Shown in pieces: positions 6,776 to 13,832 of a stretch of 22,401 nt of DNA. Origin of the DNA: Burkholderiaceae bacterium (GTDB lineage: Bacteria; Pseudomonadota; Gammaproteobacteria; Burkholderiales; Burkholderiaceae); the NCBI GenBank assembly GCA_030151165.1, contig JASLEM010000227.1:1-22401 (forward strand). The letters are read 5' to 3'. Numbering within the stretch: position 1 is the stretch's first letter; every line of letters begins with the position of its first letter. The position numbers and the translations under genes were made by a program. Under the pieces are notes generated by a model. It was not told the DNA's origin, did no database searches, and saw nothing but the letters and a program-made list of their open reading frames with translations.

Positions 6776-7794
6776 GATGCGGTGGCCGCCGTCGAATAGC
6801 CGGCGAGCGTCTGCTCGAGTTGAGTGCGCACCTGCTCCACGAGTTCCGCCGGCGCGAGCACGCGCACGTTCGGGCCGTGGCGCAGCACGTCCATCACGAG
6901 CTCGGTGGACTCGGTGTACGGCAGCTTCATGCGCAGCGAGCCGTCGGCCTGGCGCTTGATCTCCTGCTGCGGATGCCACTCCTCCTGCGCGACCCACTGC
7001 GCGGCCTCGGCGGTGAACTGCAGCGTCGCGGTGCGCAACCGCGCGCCGCCGAAGATCCCGTAACCGCGATCGAGCTCGGTCTCCACCTGGTCGAGTGGCA
7101 GGTCGCGTGCCGGCTCGTCCTGCACCTTGGCCGCGCGCACCGCGTCGAGCGCGAAGCGGCGCAGGCCCTCGCTCGCGTGGCACCACGCGTCGAGGTACCA
7201 CGTGTTGCGGTAGTGGAGCAGGCGCTGCGGCGACAGCACGCGCTCGGACTCGCTGCGCTTGCTGCGCGTGTAGTAGCTGATCGTGAGCCGACGGCGGTTG
7301 AGGACGGCGCTGACGGCCTCCTCGAAGAAGCGGCTCGGCACCGGCCGCTTCGCCGGATTGACGATGCGCACGCGCCGCATCAGCGCCTGCGCCTCGTCGC
7401 CGCTCGCGCCCAGCATGCCGTGCAGCTTGTCGAGCAGCGGCTGCAGGTGGCGGCCCAGCACGCCACCGTCGTCGAGGCCCGCGATGAGCTGGTGCATCGT
7501 CAGCAGCGCGTGCAGCTCCTTCTCGCTGAACCAGACGCCGGGCAGCTCGTGCTGCTTGGTGGCGCCGGTGCGGCCCGCGGCGCTCGCGGTGATGCCCGCG
7601 CCGTCGGCGAAGCGATACACGTTCTCGTCGCGCGCATAGACGATCGGCGCGTCCATCCGCTCGCGCAGGTACTGCAGGTCCCGCTTGAGCGTCGCGGGCG
7701 ACACCTCGAGCTCGTCGAGCAGCTGCTCGAAGCTGACGCCGGACTGCCGCTTGATGAGCAATTCGATCTTGTAGAAACGTTCGGTGCGATCCAT
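6772..7794 (-). CDS. WYL-domain transcriptional regulator (YafY/PafC type)
   Basis: This 340-residue protein has an N-terminal winged HTH (about 1-62: RFYKIELLIKRQSGVSFEQL, VSPATLKRDLQYLRER) and a central WYL domain with the eponymous residues W199-Y200-L201 in NTWYLDAWC, followed by the C-terminal WCX extension ending near LVEQVRTQLEQTLAGY. Family members are transcription regulators whose WYL domain is thought to bind nucleic acid or small ligands, often in DNA-damage or phage-defence contexts. Its stop overlaps the greB start by ATGA, so the two are co-translated. A start at the ATG at 7794 puts the HTH immediately at the N-terminus, as usual. It is divergent from the gene at 7881 with an 86-base spacer that should hold both promoters. 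Confidence 0.92.
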   Translation of the reverse strand: MDRTERFYKIELLIKRQSGVSFEQLLDELEVSPATLKRDLQYLRERMDAPIVYARDENVYRFADGAGITASAAGRTGATKQHELPGVWFSEKELHALLTMHQLIAGLDDGGVLGRHLQPLLDKLHGMLGASGDEAQALMRRVRIVNPAKRPVPSRFFEEAVSAVLNRRRLTISYYTRSKRSESERVLSPQRLLHYRNTWYLDAWCHASEGLRRFALDAVRAAKVQDEPARDLPLDQVETELDRGYGIFGGARLRTATLQFTAEAAQWVAQEEWHPQQEIKRQADGSLRMKLPYTESTELVMDVLRHGPNVRVLAPAELVEQVRTQLEQTLAGYSTAATAS

Positions 7795-7880
7795 GGGCCC
7801 GCATTTTGCCGTAGCTCATCGCATGAGCTTGTGGAGATCGAGACTAGCCCCACTTATTCGATACAACCCGAGGACGCACC

Positions 7881-8927
7881 ATGAACCAGGCAGCCTTCAA
7901 TTTCGCCCCGAACGGCCAGCGCGCGGATCGCAAGACCGCCCGTGTCGTCGCGCTCGGCAAAAGCCCGGTTCGCGACATCGTCCCGGTCGATGACAAGGCC
8001 GACCCGGGCGATGCGCTCGGCTTCGAATACGCGCGCTATGGCATGGTGCCGCCGGCTCCTTGCCTGTGGCCGGGCCACCCGATCCGCGAAGGCTGGGAAC
8101 GCGGCCGCCGCCTGATCGGGCGCCGCACCCGCATCGCCACGCTGGCCGCCACGCGCTGGCTCGCGCTGCGGCTCGCGGCCTGGCAACGCGGCGAGGCGTT
8201 CGACGCGCACGAGATCACGCCGCAGGTGCTGCGCGCGCTCGAGGTCGCGACGTCGTGCCCGATCACGGGCCGCGCGCTGCAGGACGATGCCGCCGTCGTG
8301 CCGGTCGACGCCGCGCGCGGCTGGGTCGCGGGCAACCTCGTGTTGATGAGCCCGTCGTTCGCCGAACGCTGGGTCGGCATCGACTGGGAGATGGCCAAGG
8401 CCGCGCTGGCGCGGGCGGAAGCCGAGCCCGAGACGCTCGTCGACGGCATCCCGCTGCGCCAGTGGCGCCGCGTGGTGGCGTTGAAGGCGCTCGCCACGCC
8501 GCTCACCAGCGACGAGGCCGCGCGCATCCCGCTGCACGTGCTGCCGCCGAACCGGCTGCGGCTCGTCAACCCGATCCAGGAGCTGCAGGCCGTGCTGACG
8601 CTGCAGCTCGCCGTGCCGGGCTGGGGCCAGCGCGCGCGCGGCATCGCCGACTCGATGCCCGAGGCGCTGCGCACCGAGTTCAACCTGTTCTTCAACTCGC
8701 TGCTCGCGCAGGCGCTGCGCCAGGGCCACGGCCCGGCGCGCGCCGAGATGCGCGACGCGCTCGCCACCGCCTGGGGCGACGCCGTCGTGCAGCGCCGCTG
8801 GGCGCGCCTCGCGGCGCTGGTCGACGCGCCATTGGCCGAGGTGCTGGTGGAGCGCCTCACGCGCGAGCCGATGCCGGGGCTGGTCGTGCTGCGGCACGGC
8901 GAGGTCGAGGTGAAGCAGGCGGCGTGA
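7881..8927 (+). CDS. Conserved hypothetical protein with a degenerate HNH-like motif
   Basis: This 348-residue protein has no membrane segment and no signal peptide. A GAGGA ribosome site (7870-7874) supports the ATG. I recognise no named family with confidence. Residues 126-157 read CPITGRAL, then PVDAARGWVAGNLVLMSPSF, which resembles the C-x-x-x-G ... D-x-x-x-G-(Y/W)-x-x-G-N-(L/V) core of HNH/zinc-finger nucleases. However, the second cysteine and the catalytic histidine expected before the aspartate are missing, so enzymatic activity is doubtful. The rest is helical and rich in Arg and Trp (WLALRLAAWQRGEAF, DAVVQRRWARLAAL). It is transcribed divergently from the WYL regulator. It could be a structural remnant of a nuclease fold or a DNA- or protein-binding protein. 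Confidence 0.75.
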   Translation: MNQAAFNFAPNGQRADRKTARVVALGKSPVRDIVPVDDKADPGDALGFEYARYGMVPPAPCLWPGHPIREGWERGRRLIGRRTRIATLAATRWLALRLAAWQRGEAFDAHEITPQVLRALEVATSCPITGRALQDDAAVVPVDAARGWVAGNLVLMSPSFAERWVGIDWEMAKAALARAEAEPETLVDGIPLRQWRRVVALKALATPLTSDEAARIPLHVLPPNRLRLVNPIQELQAVLTLQLAVPGWGQRARGIADSMPEALRTEFNLFFNSLLAQALRQGHGPARAEMRDALATAWGDAVVQRRWARLAALVDAPLAEVLVERLTREPMPGLVVLRHGEVEVKQAA

Positions 8928-8941
8928 TCTTCGCGCTGGCG

Positions 8942-8963
8942 GCGCCTGCACGGACGCAGGCGC
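8942..8963. terminator. Hairpin downstream of the HNH-like gene
   Basis: GCGCCTGC (8942-8949) and GCAGGCGC (8956-8963) form a perfect 8-base stem with a 6-base loop, 14 bases after the stop codon. There is no T-tract, so termination is plausible by position only. Confidence 0.4.
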
Positions 8964-9005
8964 GCACCAGCCTCGCGTTATGAACCACGGTGCCGAAGGG
9001 CACGG

Positions 9006-9024
9006 TCGGGGGCAGCGGCCGTCG
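9006..9024 (+). repeat. GC-rich interspersed repeat, copy B
   Basis: TCGGGGGCAGCGGCCGTCG matches copy A at 1191-1209 in 18 of 19 bases, and both are followed shortly by GAGCG. It lies between the HNH-like gene and the pseudopilin gene. It resembles the GGGGGCAGCG-type intergenic elements I recall from Burkholderiales genomes, an impression that was not checked. Confidence 0.45.
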
Positions 9025-9132
9025 AGTCGAGCGGCGGAATCCCGGCCGGCCGTGACGTAATGCTGGAAACCCCGTCGCTCCCTGCCATTGTCGCGCTGGA
9101 TGCGAAAGGCACATGGACGTCCAATCGACGCC

Positions 9133-9603
9133 GTGCCCATCAAGAACGAACGCCGTGGCCACGGCCACCGTGGTTTCACGCTCATCGAACTCATGCTCGC
9201 CGTCCTGCTGGTGGGCATCCTCCTGGTCGTCGCCCTGCCGCTCTACAAGGGCTACAAGGAGAAGATCCGGCTGTCCCAGGCGTGCGAGGACGTCGCGAGC
9301 GTCTCGATGCTCGCTCGCGACTACTGGATGAACAACCGGGCGTTCCCCGCCTCCCTCGCGGACATCGGCTGGGCCGGCAAGCTCGACCCCTGGGGGCACC
9401 CCTACGTCTACTACAACATCGAGGTCAACGGAAAAGGGCATGCGCGCAAGGATCACGCACTCAACCCGCTCAACACCGACTTCGACATCTACAGCATGGG
9501 GCCCGATGGCGTGAGCAAGCCGCAGATCACGCAGAAGGACAGCCTGGACGACATCATCCGCGCGAGCAACGGCGACTACATCGGCACCGCCGCGGGGTTC
9601 TGA
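9133..9603 (+). CDS. Type II secretion GspG-like major pseudopilin (orphan)
   Basis: This is a 156-residue type IV pilin-like protein from the GTG chosen here. The prepilin peptidase site is G14|F15 in HRGFTLIELMLAVLLVGILL, with E19 at mature position 5, followed by a hydrophobic helix that serves as membrane anchor. The C-terminal part has the GspG signature DPWGHPYVYY and DFDIYSMGPDGVS, which in GspG contributes to the calcium site. The chosen start gives a 14-residue basic leader, usual for prepilins. An in-frame ATG at 9100 or a TTG at 9088 would give longer leaders; none has a good ribosome site. No other gsp gene is in view. Only 3 bases separate it from the GGDEF-EAL gene, so the two are probably cotranscribed. 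Confidence 0.85.
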   Translation: MPIKNERRGHGHRGFTLIELMLAVLLVGILLVVALPLYKGYKEKIRLSQACEDVASVSMLARDYWMNNRAFPASLADIGWAGKLDPWGHPYVYYNIEVNGKGHARKDHALNPLNTDFDIYSMGPDGVSKPQITQKDSLDDIIRASNGDYIGTAAGF

Positions 9604-9606
9604 GCG

Positions 9607-12360
9607 GTGTCGCTCGTGGACCGCATCCGGGTGCGACTGGCGAGCCGGCTGGAGTGGCGGCTCCTGGCGATCTTCATCGCCGTCGCGTTGTTGCCGCTGG
9701 CGGCGTCCGACTGGCTCGCCACCTCCGTCATCGACGACGTCGGGCGCCAGCTCACCCGCGACCGCGAACGGTCGGCGACGCGCGCGGTCTCCCGCCAGGT
9801 GTTCGAGCGCCTGCTGCTTTCCGGCACGCTGCTGCACTCGGTCGTCGAGGCGCAGCCGCCCGCTCGACCCCGCCTGATCGAGACGATGACGGCCACGGAC
9901 GCGCCTTTCGAGGCGATCTCCTGCAGCGAAGCGGACGCAGCGCTCGACGCCGACCTGGCGCGGCGGTGGGAGGCGGCCGGCGGCATCGCTCGAGGAGCCG
10001 TCGCATCGAAGGCCGCGACGCGCCTGCGTACCGACGCGCGACCGGGCGCCCTGCCGGTGCTGTTGCTCGAATCGACCGGCGCCGGCGCGGGCCGTTGCCT
10101 GGCCGCCATCAAGCCGGGCTTCGCCTGGGCGCCGCTGCTGGAATCCGCGGACGACAGCTCGTGGGTCGTCGTCGCCGACGACGGCCAGCGCGTGCTCGAG
10201 CACCGCGGATCGGACGCCGGGGCCTCGGAAGCCGATGGCGGACACCCCGTCGAGCGCTTCAGCGCGCGTCTGTTCCTCGCGTCGGAATTCGCAGCGGCGA
10301 ACTGGAGCTTCGAGCAAGCGATTCCGCGCCCCGACATCGATTGGCACGGCGTCTCGATCCGCGGCTGGCTCCTGTCGGTGGCCGCCTCCACGCTGCTGCT
10401 GATCGGCCTGGCCGCCCGCTGGACGATCGGGAAATCGTTGCGGCCGCTCGACGCCCTGGAGGAGGGATCGCGGCAGCTGGCGGCGGGCCATGAATCGACG
10501 CGTGTGGACATCCGGCGCGGCGACGAACTGGGGCGCCTGGCCACGTCGTTCAACGACATGGCCGCGCAACTCGAGCAGCGCATCGGTGCGCTGCGCGCCC
10601 TCGCCAGGATCGACGCCGGGATCCTCGCGCGGGAGACGTTCCCGGAACTCGCGTGCTCGGTGGCGAGCCGGCTGGCGGCGGTGTATCCGGACGGACGGGT
10701 CGCCGTGGCGTGGCCCGATGACGACGGCAAACTCCAGGTCGTCCGGGCAGCGCCGGCGTCGAGCGGCGCCGCGGCGCTGGAGCTCGCGTCGACGGACCTT
10801 CGCGACGCGAGCCTGGCGCCATTCGAACGCCTCGACGACGGGCTCGTCTCCGGCGCGCATCTCGGCGAATTTGCAGCGCAGGCCGCGCGGCATGGCGACG
10901 ACGGCCCCGCGGCGCAGTACCTGGCGCTGGGCGTGCGCGACGCCGGCGTGAACCGCGCACTGATCCTCGTCGAGGCGACCCGTCCGGACCTCGATTGGCG
11001 GCAGGCGCGTGACCTTCGCGACCGACTCGCCGTCGCCGTGATGGCGCGCGATCGGGAGCAGGAGCTCGAATATCGGGCGACGCACGATGCGCTCACCGAC
11101 CTGCGCAACGCCTATGGACTGCAGTCGTCGCTGGCCGCCATGCTGGCGACCGGCGCACCGGGAGCCGCGCTGTTCCTGGACCTGGATCACTTCAAGGACG
11201 TGAACGACTGCCACGGCCACGCGGTGGGAGACCGGTTGCTCCAGGCCGCCGCGGGCCGTCTCGTCGAGGCCTGCCCCGCGGATGCGGTCATCGCCCGAAA
11301 CGGAGGGGACGAGTTCGTCGTCGTGCTGCCTCGTTCCACCGCGGAACAGGCGTCGTCCGTCGCGGCACGGATCCTCGAATCGCTTCGCCGCCCCTACGCC
11401 ATCGCGAACAACGAGCATCGATGCAGCGCGAGCATCGGCATGGCGCTGTTCCCGGAGCACGGCACGGACCGCACCGAGCTCCTGCGCTGCGCGGACATCG
11501 CCTTGTACGAGTCCAAGAACCAGGGGCGCGATCGCGCGACCCTCTTCCGCCGGGCACTGGATGCGTCCTTGCGCGAGCGAAACGCGCTGCTGGCCGGACT
11601 CGATCGCGCCGTGCGGCTGTCCGAGTTCGTCCTGCACTACCAACCGCGGATCGACGTGGCGACGGGCGATGTCGTCGGCGCCGAAGCCCTCGTCCGCTGG
11701 CAGGATCCGGGACGCGGCCTGATCTTCCCGGGGCAGTTCATTGCCGCGGCCGAGGCGTCCGGCCTCATCGAAGCGATCGGGCTGGCGGTCATGGAGATGG
11801 CCATCGCGCAAGTCGGTCGATGGGGCTCGCAAGGCCGGACGCTCGACCGCGTCTCGGTCAACGTGTCCCAGCACCAGTTCGCGAGCGGCCGGCTGGTTCC
11901 GCGCATGCGCGAGCTGCTGCATCTGCACGGCGTGCCAGGACATCGCCTGGAGGTCGAAGTCACGGAAAGCGTTCTCGGGGGCGACGTCGATCGCGTGAGC
12001 CAGCAGTTGCACGAGATGCGGGCGCTCGGCGTGACCGTCGCCATGGACGACTTCGGCACCGGGTACTCCTCGCTGTCCCAGCTGCGCACGCTGCCGATCG
12101 ACGTGATGAAGATCGATCGCGCGTTCGTCAAGGACCTGGAGACGGATCCGAACGCCGTCGCGATCGCACGCACCATCGTGACCCTGGCCCGCGCCCTCGG
12201 ACTGGAGATCGTCGCCGAAGGCATCGAGACGCCTGCGCAGGCCGCCCTGCTGTCCGAACTGGGTTGCGACCAGTTCCAGGGTTTCCTGTACAGCAAGGCG
12301 GTGGCGCCTGACGAGTTCGTCGCGCTGATGCGCACCGACGCGCCGGTCGCGTTGCCCTGA
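9607..12360 (+). CDS. Membrane-bound GGDEF-EAL dual-domain c-di-GMP protein with HAMP
   Basis: This 917-residue protein starts with GTG. Its order is: membrane helix 1 (about 18-38), periplasmic sensor region (about 40-250), membrane helix 2 (about 253-272), HAMP linker (to about 330), a GAF-like intervening region (about 330-475), GGDEF domain and EAL domain. The GGDEF motif is intact (566-570, RNGGDEF), but the inhibitory RxxD site five residues before it reads PADA, so product inhibition at the I-site is probably absent. The EAL domain has all the key residues: E693-A-L, NVSQHQF, EVTES, D814-D-F-G, KIDRAF and AEGIET. Diguanylate cyclase and phosphodiesterase activities are therefore both possible, and the EAL domain looks fully active. 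Its coupling to a pseudopilin gene suggests control of surface secretion or attachment. Confidence 0.95.
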   Translation: MSLVDRIRVRLASRLEWRLLAIFIAVALLPLAASDWLATSVIDDVGRQLTRDRERSATRAVSRQVFERLLLSGTLLHSVVEAQPPARPRLIETMTATDAPFEAISCSEADAALDADLARRWEAAGGIARGAVASKAATRLRTDARPGALPVLLLESTGAGAGRCLAAIKPGFAWAPLLESADDSSWVVVADDGQRVLEHRGSDAGASEADGGHPVERFSARLFLASEFAAANWSFEQAIPRPDIDWHGVSIRGWLLSVAASTLLLIGLAARWTIGKSLRPLDALEEGSRQLAAGHESTRVDIRRGDELGRLATSFNDMAAQLEQRIGALRALARIDAGILARETFPELACSVASRLAAVYPDGRVAVAWPDDDGKLQVVRAAPASSGAAALELASTDLRDASLAPFERLDDGLVSGAHLGEFAAQAARHGDDGPAAQYLALGVRDAGVNRALILVEATRPDLDWRQARDLRDRLAVAVMARDREQELEYRATHDALTDLRNAYGLQSSLAAMLATGAPGAALFLDLDHFKDVNDCHGHAVGDRLLQAAAGRLVEACPADAVIARNGGDEFVVVLPRSTAEQASSVAARILESLRRPYAIANNEHRCSASIGMALFPEHGTDRTELLRCADIALYESKNQGRDRATLFRRALDASLRERNALLAGLDRAVRLSEFVLHYQPRIDVATGDVVGAEALVRWQDPGRGLIFPGQFIAAAEASGLIEAIGLAVMEMAIAQVGRWGSQGRTLDRVSVNVSQHQFASGRLVPRMRELLHLHGVPGHRLEVEVTESVLGGDVDRVSQQLHEMRALGVTVAMDDFGTGYSSLSQLRTLPIDVMKIDRAFVKDLETDPNAVAIARTIVTLARALGLEIVAEGIETPAQAALLSELGCDQFQGFLYSKAVAPDEFVALMRTDAPVALP

Positions 12361-12366
12361 CCCTCG

Positions 12367-12400
12367 AAAAAAATGCCCGCGGGCCGGAGCGCCGCGGGCA
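12367..12400 (-). terminator. Intrinsic terminator of the nitroreductase gene
   Basis: A perfect 9-base stem (TGCCCGCGG at 12374-12382, CCGCGGGCA at 12392-12400) is followed, in the minus direction, by seven T residues (A-tract 12367-12373 on the plus strand). This is a textbook intrinsic terminator for the gene at 12422-13015. The hairpin may also stop the convergent GGDEF-EAL transcript. Confidence 0.85.
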
Positions 12401-12421
12401 GGTCGCCGAGCGTGCGGCGGA

Positions 12422-13015
12422 TCAGGCGATGACGGCCATCTCGTGGAACGCCAGGCGCGGGCCGCGCGGCCAGTTGCCGGTGGAGTCGCCGTAGCCGAGG
12501 TTGATCAGGAAGTTCGACTTCCACTTGCCGTCCGGGAAGAACGCCTTGTCGAGGGCCGCGTTGTCGAAGCCGCTCATCGCGCCGGCGTCCAGGCCCAGCG
12601 CGCGCGCCGCGATGATCAGGTAGGCGCCTTGCAGCGAGCTGTTGCGGAAGGCGGTCGATTCGCGGAACGCGTCGCTGGCGGCGAACATGTCGCGCGCGCC
12701 GGGCATCGCCGGGAACTGCGTCGGCAGGTGCTCGTGGAAGGCGGTGTCGTACGCGATGATCGCGGTGACCGGCGCGGCCATCGTCTTGTCGACGTTGCCC
12801 GCCATCAGCGCGCCCTTGAGCTTCTCCTTGGCCTCGGCGCCGCGCACGAACACGATGCGCGCGGGCTGCGCGTTCATCGAGGTCGGGGCCCACTTCATCA
12901 CGTCGACCAGCGCGTGCAGCGTCGCGTCGTCCACCGGCTTCGGCTGGAACTTGTTGAAGGTGCGGGCGTCGAAGAACAGTTGCTTCAGGGCGGCGTCGTT
13001 CAGGGCTTCGGACAT
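12422..13015 (-). CDS. Nitroreductase family protein, RutE-like (malonic semialdehyde reductase)
   Basis: This 197-residue FMN-dependent nitroreductase-fold protein aligns from memory along its whole length with E. coli RutE (196 residues). Shared blocks include LFFDARTFNKF, MKWAPTSMNAQPARIVFVR, APVTAIIAYDTAFHEHLP, TAFRNSSLQGAYLI, ALGLDAGAMSGFD and KSNFLINLGYGD. RutE reduces malonic semialdehyde to 3-hydroxypropionate in the Rut pyrimidine-degradation pathway. No other rut gene is in view, so the role here may be general aldehyde or quinone detoxification. It is transcribed alone, ends in a strong terminator and faces the flavin-reductase-like gene across a 215-base divergent region. Family certain, exact substrate uncertain. 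Confidence 0.9.
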   Translation of the reverse strand: MSEALNDAALKQLFFDARTFNKFQPKPVDDATLHALVDVMKWAPTSMNAQPARIVFVRGAEAKEKLKGALMAGNVDKTMAAPVTAIIAYDTAFHEHLPTQFPAMPGARDMFAASDAFRESTAFRNSSLQGAYLIIAARALGLDAGAMSGFDNAALDKAFFPDGKWKSNFLINLGYGDSTGNWPRGPRLAFHEMAVIA

Positions 13016-13042
13016 GGTGCGGTTCCAGGGTTCGTGGAAATG

Positions 13043-13075
13043 GACAGACGGACGGCGGGACAGACGGACGGACGG
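13043..13075. repeat. Short tandem repeat GACAGACGGACGG in the nitroreductase upstream region
   Basis: GACAGACGGACGG occurs at 13043-13055 and again at 13059-13071, followed by another ACGG. It lies just upstream of the nitroreductase start, where a promoter or regulator site would be. The rest of the 13016-13230 interval shows no gene and no clear promoter to me. Confidence 0.6.
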
Positions 13076-13230
13076 TCAAGTCGCCGGGTCGTCGTGCGGG
13101 ACGCGTCGGCGACGCGATGGCCGCATCTTCGCCTGCCGCCGGCCCGGTTCTGTGCAACGAAGTCGAAGACCCCATTCAATTTCGGTCAACGCCCGACCGC
13201 GCCCCGCCGTCGCTCGGCGAGAATCGCGCG

Positions 13231-13812
13231 ATGCGCCAACCCGTCCCGCTCGATCGCTGCACCCGCCTGCTCAACCACGGCCCGACCGTGCTCGTGAGCG
13301 CCGAACACGCCGGAAGGCGCAACGTGATGGCGGCGGCGTGGTCGATGCCGCTCGACTTCATGCCGCCCAAGGTCGCCGTCGTCCTCGACAAGCAGACCTT
13401 CACCCGCACCCTCATCGAGGGCAGCGGCCACTTCGTGCTGGCCGTGCCGTCGGTCGCGCAGGCCGCGCTGACGCACCGTGTCGGCGAACGCTCGGGCCGC
13501 GACGACGACAAGTTCGCCGCCGGGCCGGCCTTCGCAGGGCTGTCCGCCGAACCCGGCCCGGCGACCGGCGCGCCGCTCGTCGACGGCTGCCTCGCCTGGC
13601 TCGAATGCCGCCGCCTGCCGGAGCCGCACATCGAGCAGGCGTACGACCTGTTCCTCGGCGAAGTCGTGGCCGCCTGGGCCGACGACCGCGTCTTCCGCGA
13701 CGGCCGCTGGCACTTCGACGGCGTCGACGCCTCGCTGCGCAGCATCCACCACATCGCCGGCGGCCACTTCTTCGCGATCGGGGACGAGGTGAAGTACGAC
13801 GAGGGGGCCTGA
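13231..13812 (+). CDS. Flavin reductase-like domain protein (FMN-binding split barrel)
   Basis: This 193-residue protein opens with MRQPVPLDRCTRLLNHGPTVLVSAEHAGRRNVMAAAW, split here only as description; this is the opening strand pattern of the flavin reductase-like/DIM6 family. WSMPLDFMPPKVAVVLDK and FTRTLIEGSGHFVLAVPS follow. Members bind FMN and act as flavin or oxidoreductase partners; the substrate cannot be told. I chose the ATG at 13231 because the frame upstream (from 13117) encodes non-family residues and overlaps the expected promoter region. It is divergent from the RutE-like nitroreductase, another FMN protein, so the two may share regulation. Confidence 0.88.
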   Translation: MRQPVPLDRCTRLLNHGPTVLVSAEHAGRRNVMAAAWSMPLDFMPPKVAVVLDKQTFTRTLIEGSGHFVLAVPSVAQAALTHRVGERSGRDDDKFAAGPAFAGLSAEPGPATGAPLVDGCLAWLECRRLPEPHIEQAYDLFLGEVVAAWADDRVFRDGRWHFDGVDASLRSIHHIAGGHFFAIGDEVKYDEGA

Positions 13813-13832
13813 ACGCCCTCGCCGGCGCAAGA

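Noticed and set aside
8857..12012. Long open frame on the minus strand antisense to the GGDEF-EAL gene (over 1000 codons)
   Set aside because: High GC makes stop codons rare in all frames. The translation is Arg/Ala/Gln/His-rich without domains, while the plus strand encodes a complete GGDEF-EAL protein.
13117..13230. N-terminal extension of the flavin-reductase-like gene
   Set aside because: The extra 38 residues are unlike the family and fall in the probable promoter region; the ATG at 13231 fits the family start.
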